Of a stretch of DNA of 64,000 nt, positions 33,562 to 41,852 are shown in pieces (the first letter of the stretch is position 1; every line of letters begins with the position of its first letter). The translations under genes were made by a program, and so were the position numbers. The notes beneath the pieces were generated by a model that had not been told where the DNA came from, made no database searches, and worked only from the letters and a program-made list of their open reading frames with translations. This stretch comes from G965276765 sp965276825 (GTDB lineage Bacteria > Actinomycetota > Acidimicrobiia > Acidimicrobiales > Palsa-688): positions 3,782,001 through 3,846,000 of the forward strand of contig OZ255630.1 in the NCBI GenBank assembly GCA_965276825.1. The letters are read 5' to 3'.

Positions 33562-36000
33562 GTGACGCTGGCCGAGCCGACCGAAGACTCGGTGCGCCTG
33601 GGGACGCGGGTCCTCGTCGTCGGCGCAGACGGCAGCCCCGCCGAGAACGCCGCCCTCGCGCTGGCCGGAGCAGGATTCGACACCTCGGCGACCTCGAGTG
33701 GCTCCGACGCCCTCCGGCTCGTGGCCGACGACGCACCCGACGTGATGGTCGTGGACGGAGCTCTCGACGACGGGATCGCCGGGATCGAGCTCGTGGCGCG
33801 GCTTCGGTCGGGGCCATGGCACCACCTTCCGCTCATCGTCGTCGGCGCCCCACGGCCGGGCGCTGGCGCCGTGGAGGCGCTGGCGGCTGGAGCAGACGAC
33901 TACGTGCCCGCATCCTTCAGTGCTCCTGAGCTGGTCGCCAGGGTGAGGGCCAAGATCTCCCGGCCCCCGGTGCCGGCACGGCTGCGGCGGTCGAGCCGCA
34001 CGGCGGTCTCCGAGGACCGCCTCATGGAGGACGCCGACCGTGAGATGCGTAGGGCGGACGGATCCAAGCGCCCTGGAGTGCTCGTGGCCGTCCATCTGGC
34101 CGAGATGACCATCCTGCGACGACGCCTCGGAGCGCAAGCGGAGCACGAGGTGGCGGCGACCTTCGCCGATCTCTTCAGCCTGGACGCCCTCCCGCTCGAA
34201 GAGCACAGCGTGCGGGCGGGCAGCGGCTTCTTGCTCCTGCTCCCCGAGACCAGCGAAGCCCAGGCCGCCGAGCGCCTGCGCCGGTTGTCCGAGCGGGTGG
34301 CGCAGACGGTCCTCAACATCGGTGGGGAGCAGGTGCGGGTCACCCCGGTGGTCGGCTACGCGAGCTTCGCGTCGGCTCGATCCGCCGACGAGTTGGAGCG
34401 CCACGCGGTGATGGCCATGGAAGAGGCCGACTTCCATCTCGACCTTCGTCCAGTGCCGTTCACGGCCGCTCTGGCTGCCGCCCAGCCTCGGCCCGCAGGC
34501 GGAATCGTGGCCCGGGTTCGGCCGATCTGGGACGTCCTGCGAGCCCCGCTCCAGGTGGCCTTCACCCTCGGTCTGGCCCTCAGCCTGCCGTTTACTCTGT
34601 ACGTGCTTGCCTGGCAGCTCGGATTCGATCTGACGACCGTGACCTACCCGCTGGTGGTCGCCGCTCTGGTCGCCACCGCGGCGGTCCTGTGGATCGAGAG
34701 CTTCAGCGCCGTGCGTCCCGCGTCACCGCCGACCGAGCCGGCGACCCCCTACCCGTCCGCCACCGCCATCATCGCCGCGTACCTCCCCAACGAGGCGGCC
34801 ACCATCGTCGACACGATCTCGACGTTCCTGCGCCAGCAGTATCCGGGCGAGCTCCAGGTCCTGCTGGCCTACAACACGCCCCAGCACCTGCCGGTCGAGG
34901 ACAGCCTCGCCGAGTTGGCTTCGCTGCACCCACAGCTCGATCTCCTGCGTGTCGACGCCAGCACCTCCAAGGCGCAGAACATCAACGCGGCGCTCGCCTA
35001 CGTCAAGGGGGAGTTCGTCGGCATCTTCGACGCCGACCACCACCCGGAGCCCGGCAGCTTCGCGCGCGCCTGGCGATGGCTGGCGGAGGGCCACGACATC
35101 GTTCAAGGCCACTGCGTCGTGCGAAATGGTGAGGCATCGTGGATCTCGCGCCTCGTCGCTGTCGAGTTCGAGACGATCTACGCGGTCAGCCATCCTGGTC
35201 GCGCCCGGCTCCACGGCTTCGGGATCTTCGGTGGCTCCAACGGCTATTGGCGCTTCGACGCCCTCCGTCGCATCAGGATGCATCGTTCGATGCTCACCGA
35301 GGACATCGATTCGTCGATGCGCAGTCTGCTCGAGGGATTGCAGATCGTCTCCGATCCCGGTCTCGTCTCGACCGAGCTCGCACCAACGACGTTGCGCGCC
35401 CTGTGGAACCAGCGGATGCGCTGGGCCCAAGGCTGGGCGCAGACGTCGCACCGGCACCTCAGGCCACTACTGCACTCGGAGCGGACCGACGTTCGCCAGA
35501 AGGTCGGCGTCAGCTTCCTCCTCGGTTGGACCCAGGTCGCGCCCTGGGTCACCGTGCAGGTGCTGCCCATCCTCGCCTTCACGGCGTGGAGTCGCGGCGG
35601 CTTCGGCCACGTGCCCTGGTTGATCCCGTTGTTCGCCGCCCTCACGGTCTTCACCGTCAGCGTCGGACTCGCCCAGACCGTCTTCGCCCATCGACTCGGC
35701 CATCAGAGCCTCCGCCAACGACACCGTCGGTGGTTCGTTCTGTATGCCATGAACGCCGCGGTGTGGTACGGCGAGCTCAAGAACATGATCGTTCGGGTCT
35801 CCCAGCTCAAGGAGTTCGTCGGTGACCGCCAGTGGCGCGTCACTCCGAGGACGATGGAGGTCGGACCGGATCCTGCACGGGGCGAGCCGATCGCGACGAC
35901 TGGCCGGAGGGAGGCGGTCGTCGACCTCCGCGCGCCAGAGCCCGTCGCCACGGCGGCCCCCAGGTCCGGCGAGCCGGCCGTCGCCGGCCGTCGGCCGTGA
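33562..36000 (+). CDS. receiver / degenerate GGDEF / membrane GT2 glycosyltransferase fusion
   Basis: 812 residues in three parts. Residues about 10-130 form a receiver domain with the phosphoacceptor-type Asp in VMVVDGAL, but the acidic pair and the conserved Lys are altered (DDYVPASFSAPELVARV). Residues about 155-300 are a GGDEF-like fold whose signature is lost (RAGSGFLLLLPE). After two membrane helices comes a cellulose-synthase-like GT2 domain with FDADHHPEPG (DxD-type), TEDID and QRMRWAQG (QxxRW), then more membrane helices. It should polymerise a sugar across the membrane under control of the N-terminal pseudo-signalling domains. GTG at 33562. Confidence 0.85.
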   Translation: MTLAEPTEDSVRLGTRVLVVGADGSPAENAALALAGAGFDTSATSSGSDALRLVADDAPDVMVVDGALDDGIAGIELVARLRSGPWHHLPLIVVGAPRPGAGAVEALAAGADDYVPASFSAPELVARVRAKISRPPVPARLRRSSRTAVSEDRLMEDADREMRRADGSKRPGVLVAVHLAEMTILRRRLGAQAEHEVAATFADLFSLDALPLEEHSVRAGSGFLLLLPETSEAQAAERLRRLSERVAQTVLNIGGEQVRVTPVVGYASFASARSADELERHAVMAMEEADFHLDLRPVPFTAALAAAQPRPAGGIVARVRPIWDVLRAPLQVAFTLGLALSLPFTLYVLAWQLGFDLTTVTYPLVVAALVATAAVLWIESFSAVRPASPPTEPATPYPSATAIIAAYLPNEAATIVDTISTFLRQQYPGELQVLLAYNTPQHLPVEDSLAELASLHPQLDLLRVDASTSKAQNINAALAYVKGEFVGIFDADHHPEPGSFARAWRWLAEGHDIVQGHCVVRNGEASWISRLVAVEFETIYAVSHPGRARLHGFGIFGGSNGYWRFDALRRIRMHRSMLTEDIDSSMRSLLEGLQIVSDPGLVSTELAPTTLRALWNQRMRWAQGWAQTSHRHLRPLLHSERTDVRQKVGVSFLLGWTQVAPWVTVQVLPILAFTAWSRGGFGHVPWLIPLFAALTVFTVSVGLAQTVFAHRLGHQSLRQRHRRWFVLYAMNAAVWYGELKNMIVRVSQLKEFVGDRQWRVTPRTMEVGPDPARGEPIATTGRREAVVDLRAPEPVATAAPRSGEPAVAGRRP

Positions 36001-36059
36001 CCTCGGTGCCGACCGAGCTCGGGTGACGCCTGGCTGGCCAGCCGGACGCGCTCAGACCC

Positions 36060-36155
36060 GGAGATGACCACGTCGGCCAGCGCCTCGGCGTAGGCAACCC
36101 CCTCGTCGCGGCGAGGGTCGAAATCGGCGGTGACGACCAGCGCCGGCGGGAAGCC
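36060..36155 (-). pseudogene. relic of an alpha/beta-hydrolase C-terminus
   Basis: The minus strand reads PPALVVTADFDPRRDEGVAY, AEALAD, VVISG. This matches residues in the esterase part of the fusion protein at 37787-40399 (PPALVVTADFDPLRDEGVAY, then AEALAD...VVISG), with about 20 residues missing between AEALAD and VVISG. No start or other part of the gene remains. It is a fragment left by a duplication. Confidence 0.75.
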
Positions 36156-36180
36156 GGTATCGAGCCGGCCAAGCCTGCGA

Positions 36181-37374
36181 TCACCGGGGCCGGGGTGCGG
36201 TCGAGCCGAGGACGGTGCCATCGGGTCGGCGGAAGGCGACGGTCCGGTTGGTGTCGCCTTCGGCGGTGAAGCCTCGGTGCAGGCGGGTGTGGTGGCGGCT
36301 GCAGGCGAGGAGGCCGTTGGCGATGTCGGTGGGGCCGCCGTGATCCCAGGGCAGCAGGTGGTGGATGTCGGTGATGCGGTGGTCGCAGCCGGGAACCGGC
36401 AGATACCCCGGTCTCGGATCAGGATGGCCCGGCGCTGGCCGGTGGACCAGACCCGGGTCTTGCGTCCGAGGTCGAGGCGGTCGACCCTCGAGGCATCGCA
36501 GGTGATCCGGTCGCCGACGGCGCCATCGACGGGCGTGCCGTCGATGAGCTCCGTGGTGCTGCCGCGGCGCACGACGTGGACGAGGTAGCGGTCGGCGCCC
36601 ATGGCGTGGCTCTCGCCGGTGTGGGCGGCGGCGGTCCGGGTCAGATCGATGAAGGCGTCGGCTCGTCTCGTGGGCCAGTCGGCGCCGACTGCTGTCTCCA
36701 GCGGAAGACTTCGCGCCAGGCTGACCCGGCGAGCCCGCGTCGTCTTCAGCTGAAGATGGCCCCGACGTCTCGGTCGGGTCGCGGTCGGACGCGCCGAGGT
36801 CGAGGAGCGCTTGGAGCGTCGCGGCCACCTCCTCGATCTCGAGGTCCGTGAGGGTGATCTCGATGGTGCCGGTGCCGTCGTGGTGTCGGTGGATGCGAAG
36901 GCCCCGCTTGCGTTCGGGATCGGGTGGCGGCCGATCTTGGTCGGCGTGCAGCTCGTAGAAGCGCACCGCCCGCTCCACGTCGGCGACGGTGCCGGCCTCG
37001 GCCAGGTCGACGAGGGCGGCGTCGACGTCAGGGTCGGGGTCGTCGATCCGGGTGATGGCCCGCACTGCGGAGTAGGAGAGCCGCCCGTCCGCGAAGGCGT
37101 TGGCAATCGTCGGGCGGCGGCGGAGCTGGCGAGCGATGCGGACCCTGTCGTACGCGGTCGGCCGGGCCATGTCGGTGCGCCACATCAGTCAGGCGACGGC
37201 GGACAGCTGCCCGTCGGCCGCCCGCCCCTGCGTGAGATCGAAGTCGGCCAGGGCCAGCAGCCACGAGCACTCGCCGCGGTCCATGGCCCGGCGATGCTCG
37301 ACGAGCCACGAGCCGCGATCCTGCACCGGCCACGGATCGACAAAGGGCTCGTCCAAGGTCGTCGTGACGGCCAT
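36181..37374 (-). pseudogene. decayed DUF222/HNH endonuclease gene
   Basis: ATG at 37374 follows GGAGGTGGCCA and begins the usual DUF222 N-terminus (WLVEHRRAMDRGECSWLLAL). A TGA at 37189-37191 replaces the expected Trp codon before LMWRTDMARPTAYDRVRIA. Further on, the frame changes near 36690 (AVGADWPTRRADAFIDLTRT is in another frame) and changes back near 36395, before the HNH motif GCDHRITDIHHLLPWDHGGP and SRHHTRLHRG. One nonsense codon and two frameshifts make it a pseudogene. DUF222/HNH proteins are common mobile-element-like nucleases in actinobacteria. Confidence 0.85.
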
Positions 37375-37500
37375 TGGCCACCTCCAGGTTGCTTGCCATA
37401 TCAGCGCTCGAGGTCGGGCAGTCGGGCTCGACGACCGGAGCTCAGCCTACGAACGGGGTGTGACCCTCAGCGAGGGGCGGCAGGTGCCCGTGCCCTCGTG

Positions 37501-37722
37501 TCATCGAGGACCATCTCGGAGTGCTGCGCAGCTGAGGATGCCGGGTCGGGCTCGCCCGTCGCCCACGACCTCGCCTCCGCCAACGGCGACGAGCAGGCAG
37601 TGGGTGGCCGCTTCGATGTCGGCTCGGAGCCCGGCGACTCTCGGCGTCCGGCCACTGTGGAGCGCGAACAGCCTGCTGATGGCGACAAGGTCCCCGGCTC
37701 GGGCGGGGCGCACGCTGTTCAT
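37501..37722 (-). pseudogene. truncated GNAT-like acetyltransferase fragment
   Basis: ATG 37722 opens MNSVRPARAGDLVAISRLFA, a GNAT-type N-terminus, followed by a strand-like segment CLLVAVGGGEVVGDGRARPG. The frame then loses resemblance and stops at about 73 residues, where the family needs about 150. No acetyl-CoA loop (Q/RxxGxG/A) remains. The rest of the 37375-37738 interval shows nothing else. Confidence 0.4.
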
Positions 37723-37738
37723 CGCCTCTCCGGCCCAC

Positions 37739-37771
37739 CTCGACCCCCGCACCGTGATGGGCCCCGACTGA
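37739..37771 (+). repeat. right copy of the 33-bp direct repeat
   Basis: Same orientation and 32 of 33 bases identical to 32334-32366, including the stop codon (LDPRTVMGPD-stop). It is not joined to the rest of an oxidoreductase gene, so it is a duplicated fragment. It lies 15 bp before the stop of the convergent monooxygenase-esterase gene. Confidence 0.85.
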
Positions 37772-37786
37772 GGGGCGCCCGGCAGC

Positions 37787-40399
37787 TCAAACCCGGGCCG
37801 GGGCGGGGAAGAAGCTCCGCAGCGCGCTGGCCATCTCGGCTCGCACCGGCGCCCCGGAGATGACCACGTCGACCATGGTCACCGAGGTGTGCGTGTGGCC
37901 GCGGGCCCGGAGGTGGCGCACGGGCACGCCGGCGTCGGCCAGCGCTTCGGCGTAGGCGACGCCCTCGTCGCGGAGAGGGTCGAAGTCGGCGGTGACGACC
38001 AGCGCAGGCGGGAGGCCGGACAGGTGGCCGAGCAGCGGCGCCGCCTTGGGGTCGCGGCGGTCCACGGTGTCGGCGTAGTGGTCCCAGAACCAGTGCATGA
38101 CGGCGGTGGTGAGCACGTAACCGTCGGCGTTCTCGTCGTAGGAGGGACGGGTCATGTCCGAGTCCGTCACCGGGTTGAGCAGGACCTGGCCGACGATGCC
38201 GAGGCCGCCGGCATCGCGAGCCAGCTGGCAGGCCACGGCGGCCACGTTGCCGCCGGCGCTCCAGCCGGCGACGGCCAGCTGCCCCGGGATGCCGCCGAGC
38301 TCGACCGCGTTGGCGGCGATCCACCGAATGGCGGCGAAGGCGTCGTCTGCGGCGGTGGGGAAGCGGTGCTCGGGGGCGTGGCGGTAGCCGACCGACACGA
38401 CGATGGCGTCGGAGCGCGCGCACAGGTCCCGACACAGGGGGTCGTCGGAGCTCTCGCTGCCGAGCACCCAGCCACCTCCGTGGAAGTACGCGACGATCGG
38501 ATGGGGGCCGGCGGAGGCCGGCCGGTGCAGCCGGTAGGCCAGCGGTCCATCGTCGCCGGGCAGCAGGCCGTCGGTCGTCTCGCCGACCTCGGGCCCGGGC
38601 GGGCTCACGGCGGCGGCCGCGGCCATCAGCGCCCTGGCGTCGTCGACGGGCAGGGACTCGATCGGCGGCAGCTCCATCCCCGCCATGACCTCGAGGACCA
38701 TGGCGACGTCGGGCTGGAGCCGGCGGATGACGCCGTCGTTGGTGCGGGTGCCGTCGGGGCCGGCCAGGGTGAAGCCGAGATACCCGCGCTCGACCACCTC
38801 GTCGCATGCGGCGCGGTACCGGTCGACGCCGCCGATGTAGGGCAGGAACACCCGGGGCTTGCCCGGCACGTTGGCGCCCATGTACCAGGAGTTGGCCTGC
38901 GGGTAGAGGGTGATGGCCGCGCAGTCGCCGGCGTGGGTGTCCCACCCGGCCTCTGCGGCCGGCGTCGCCTCGATGGTCTCGTATCCCTCGCGGCGGACGT
39001 GGTCGATGCAGTCGGCGACCCAGTCCACGTGCTGCTCGATGGACACCGCCATGTTGGACAGCACCGACGGGCTGCCGGGGCCGGTGATGGTGAAGAAGTT
39101 GGGAAAGCCCACGCTGGTGAGGCCCAGGTAGGTGGAAGGGCCGTCGGCCCACTTGGCCTTCAAGGTGATGCCGTCGCGCCCGGCGATGTCGACATCGACG
39201 ATCGGCCCGGTCATGGCGTCGAACCCGGTGGCGAAGACGATGGCGTCGAGCTCGAGCGACTCGTCGACGGTGTCGATGCCTCTCTCGGTGATGGTGGCGA
39301 TCGGGTGCCTGCGCAGGTCGATCAGGCGGACGTGGCCCAGGTTGAAGGTGGCGTAGTAGCCGGTGTCCAGGCACGGGCGCTTGGTGCCGAACGGGTGGTC
39401 CCTGGGGCACAGGGCCTCGGCGGTGTCGGGGTCGTCGACGATCGAGCGGATCTTCTCCCGGATCGCCTCGCTGACGATCTCGTTGGAGTCCGCGTTGACG
39501 ATCTGGTCGGCGAACACGTTGAGGACCGCGAACAGCTCGCCCGCCTCCCACGCCGCCTCGAACCGCTCGCGGCGGACAGCCTCGCTGGCGTCGACCCCGG
39601 TGACGTCGGTGGGCTCGCGGGGGACCCCACCGCGCGACCACCTGCCCGCCGCCCGGTAGGCGTCACGGTCCTGCGCCAGCTTGGCGAGGCGGTCGGCCGG
39701 CGCCGGGCCGTTGTGGGCGGGGATCGAGAAGTTGGCGGTGCGTTGCAGCACCGTGAGCTGGTCGGCCTGGGCGGCGATGATCGGGATCGACTGGATGCCC
39801 GACGAACCGGTGCCGATCACCGCCACCCGCTTGCCGGTAAAGTCGACCCCCTCGTGCGGCCAGCTGCTCGTGAAGTAGACCTCGCCGGCGAAGGCGCCCG
39901 TCCCCTCGATGTCGGGCGCCTTGGGCAGGGAGAGGCAGCCGCTGGCCATCACGTAGAAGCGGCACGTGAGCTCCGCGCCGTCGTCGGTCCGCACGCGCCA
40001 GCGGTGCGCGGCGTCGTCCCAGGCGGCCGAGGAGACGCGGGTGGAGAGCTGGATGTCGGACCGCAGCTGGTAGCGGTCGGCCACGTGGCGGAGGTAGGCG
40101 AGGATCTCCGGCTGGGTGGCGTACTTCTCCGACCAGGTCCACTCCTGCTCGAGGTCGGGATCGAAGCTGAACGCGTAGTCGGTCGTGGGGATGTCACATC
40201 GGGCACCCGGATACCGGTTCCAGTACCACGTGCCGCCCACGTCGCCGGCGGCGTCGATCACCCTGACGGTCAGGCCGAACCGCCTGAGGCGGTGGAGCAG
40301 GTAGAGACCGGAGAAGCCGGCGCCCACCACCACCGCGTCGACCTCGACCGTGGGGCCGCTTGCGGTGCGTCCCTCGACGCCGTGGCTCTCCTTCGTCAT
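37787..40399 (-). CDS. flavin monooxygenase (Baeyer-Villiger-like) fused to an HSL-type esterase
   Basis: 870 residues. Residues about 15-540 form a flavin monooxygenase with two Rossmann motifs (GAGFSGLYLLHRL and GTGSSGIQSIPIIA) and GGTWYWNRYPGARCD, as in type I Baeyer-Villiger enzymes. The fingerprint FxGxxxHxxxW appears as FAGEVYFTSSW, with Phe in place of His. Residues about 580-870 form an alpha/beta hydrolase of the hormone-sensitive-lipase family: HGGGWVLGS oxyanion loop, GWSAGGN nucleophile Ser, DPLRDEG Asp and a late His (RGHTHTS). A single protein could oxidise a ketone to an ester and cleave it. ATG at 40399 has GGGGGACGGG upstream. Confidence 0.87.
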   Translation of the reverse strand: MTKESHGVEGRTASGPTVEVDAVVVGAGFSGLYLLHRLRRFGLTVRVIDAAGDVGGTWYWNRYPGARCDIPTTDYAFSFDPDLEQEWTWSEKYATQPEILAYLRHVADRYQLRSDIQLSTRVSSAAWDDAAHRWRVRTDDGAELTCRFYVMASGCLSLPKAPDIEGTGAFAGEVYFTSSWPHEGVDFTGKRVAVIGTGSSGIQSIPIIAAQADQLTVLQRTANFSIPAHNGPAPADRLAKLAQDRDAYRAAGRWSRGGVPREPTDVTGVDASEAVRRERFEAAWEAGELFAVLNVFADQIVNADSNEIVSEAIREKIRSIVDDPDTAEALCPRDHPFGTKRPCLDTGYYATFNLGHVRLIDLRRHPIATITERGIDTVDESLELDAIVFATGFDAMTGPIVDVDIAGRDGITLKAKWADGPSTYLGLTSVGFPNFFTITGPGSPSVLSNMAVSIEQHVDWVADCIDHVRREGYETIEATPAAEAGWDTHAGDCAAITLYPQANSWYMGANVPGKPRVFLPYIGGVDRYRAACDEVVERGYLGFTLAGPDGTRTNDGVIRRLQPDVAMVLEVMAGMELPPIESLPVDDARALMAAAAAVSPPGPEVGETTDGLLPGDDGPLAYRLHRPASAGPHPIVAYFHGGGWVLGSESSDDPLCRDLCARSDAIVVSVGYRHAPEHRFPTAADDAFAAIRWIAANAVELGGIPGQLAVAGWSAGGNVAAVACQLARDAGGLGIVGQVLLNPVTDSDMTRPSYDENADGYVLTTAVMHWFWDHYADTVDRRDPKAAPLLGHLSGLPPALVVTADFDPLRDEGVAYAEALADAGVPVRHLRARGHTHTSVTMVDVVISGAPVRAEMASALRSFFPAPARV

Positions 40400-40501
40400 G
40401 TCCCGTCCCCCGACATCCCGGGCGGCCACGTCGGTCGCCGCGTGGTCCCAGTCTTCCATCCTGCGTGGCGGTTTGTCTCGACCAGGGTGGGTAGGAGGTA
40501 C

Positions 40502-41812
40502 GTGTCAGGTCTGCGGAAGGTGAGGGCGGTCGTCGCCGAGCGTCGGATCGAAGAGTCGAGCGAACGCTACCCGGCCGACGGCCGGGGCGCGCCCGACGAT
40601 CCGCCTTCGGACTCCGGGCCGCCGTCGGAGTTCGGGCCGTCGTCGGAGTCCGTGCCGTCGTCGGAGTCCGTGGCCCTCGACGCCCCGCTCGACGCCGAGG
40701 AGGACGTCTCCCTCGCCGAGGTGGCGGCCGCGGCCGCCGCCGAGGCCGACGTCGGCCCGGACCGCCGTTTCGGGCTCCCCGGCCTCCCGATCGACCGCAG
40801 CGCGCCGTTCACGATCGGGTTCACCGCCACCTTCGGGGTGGCCGCCGCCTTCGTCCTGCTGTGGACGGTCTACTCGGCGCGCGGCCTCCTGACCGAGATC
40901 GGCCTCGGCGTGTTCATCGCCATGGGCCTCGACCCGGTCGTCGGGTGGCTGCAGCGTCGCGGGCTTCCCCGCCCGGCCGCCGTCGTGGTGGTGGTGGTCG
41001 CCGGTCTCGCCCTGCTGGCGGGGATCGCCAGCGAGGTCGTGCCCGTGGTCGCCACCCAGATCAGCGGCCTGGTGACCAACCTGCCCCACTACGAGCGGTC
41101 CCTGACCAGTCACAGCAGCTTCATCGGCCAGCTCAACACCCGGTACCACCTCGTCAACCGCATCCAGACCTACGTCACCAACAACCAGGGCAAGCTCGCC
41201 GGCGGCATCATCGGCTTCGGCCGGGCCGTGCTGAGCGGGGTGTTCGAGACCTTCGTGATCGCCATCGTGGCCATCTACTTCCTCGCCGACATGCCGCGGG
41301 TCAAGCGGACGCTCTACCAGCTGGCGCCGCGCAGCCGCCGGGCCAGGGTCGTGCTGCTCGGCGACGAGATGATCGCCAAGGTCGGCGGGTACGTGCTCGG
41401 CAACGTGGCCATCTCGGTCGTCTCCGGCGTGGCCACCCTCGTCTGGGCCGAGATCTTCGGCATCCCCTACCCGGTGCTGCTCGCCATCCTGGTCGCGGTG
41501 CTCGACCTGGTGCCCCTCGTCGGGTCGACGGTCGCCGGTGCGGTCGTCGCCGTCGTGGCCCTCACCGTGTCGCTCCCGGTCGCCATCGGAACCGTCGGCT
41601 TCTTCCTCGTGTACCGCGTCATCGAGGACTACGTGCTCTCACCCCGGATCATGGGGGCGACCATCGAGGTGCCGGGGATCGTCACCGTCATCGCCACCCT
41701 CCTCGGTGGGGGGCTGCTCGGGATCGTCGGGGCCTTGATCGCCATACCGATCGCCGCGTCGGTCAAGCTGCTGCTGCGGGAGGTCACCATGCCCACCATG
41801 AACCGCCGCTGA
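40502..41812 (+). CDS. AI-2E-family (PerM/YhhT-like) membrane permease
   Basis: 436 residues with about eight transmembrane segments and the family core (FETFVIAIVAIYFLADMPRV, then VLGNVAISVVSGVATLVWAE and YRVIEDYVLSPRIMGATIEV). The N-terminal 95 residues are acidic, Ser/Pro-rich and probably cytoplasmic; they contain an exact 18-bp tandem duplication at 40637-40672. GTG at 40502 has TAGGAGGT four bases upstream. Transported substrate unknown; the family name comes from autoinducer-2 export in one member. Divergent from the monooxygenase gene. Confidence 0.87.
   Translation: MSGLRKVRAVVAERRIEESSERYPADGRGAPDDPPSDSGPPSEFGPSSESVPSSESVALDAPLDAEEDVSLAEVAAAAAAEADVGPDRRFGLPGLPIDRSAPFTIGFTATFGVAAAFVLLWTVYSARGLLTEIGLGVFIAMGLDPVVGWLQRRGLPRPAAVVVVVVAGLALLAGIASEVVPVVATQISGLVTNLPHYERSLTSHSSFIGQLNTRYHLVNRIQTYVTNNQGKLAGGIIGFGRAVLSGVFETFVIAIVAIYFLADMPRVKRTLYQLAPRSRRARVVLLGDEMIAKVGGYVLGNVAISVVSGVATLVWAEIFGIPYPVLLAILVAVLDLVPLVGSTVAGAVVAVVALTVSLPVAIGTVGFFLVYRVIEDYVLSPRIMGATIEVPGIVTVIATLLGGGLLGIVGALIAIPIAASVKLLLREVTMPTMNRR
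40637..40672 (+). repeat. exact 18-bp tandem repeat inside the permease gene
   Basis: CCGTCGTCGGAGTCCGTG occurs twice in tandem, with a partial 15-bp relative just before (40622-40636). It encodes the Ser/Glu-rich PSSESV repeats of the N-terminal tail. Confidence 0.85.
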
Positions 41813-41852
41813 ACGGCGCGAGCGGGCGCGCCGTGCCGGCCCGGCGACGCCA

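Noticed and set aside
33562..36000. Reading the GT2 gene as MftF, the mycofactocin glycosyltransferase
   Set aside because: MftF is about 470 residues and lacks receiver and GGDEF-like domains. This protein has QxxRW and several membrane helices, the pattern of processive polysaccharide synthases.
36060..36155. An intact small hydrolase gene
   Set aside because: Only about 40 codons of similarity remain, with an internal deletion and no start codon.
37889..41812. A very long plus-strand open frame through the monooxygenase-esterase gene into the permease
   Set aside because: Only the part from 40502 on has a sensible protein. The upstream part is the antisense of a well-supported minus-strand gene and is Gly/Val/Asp-rich shadow sequence.
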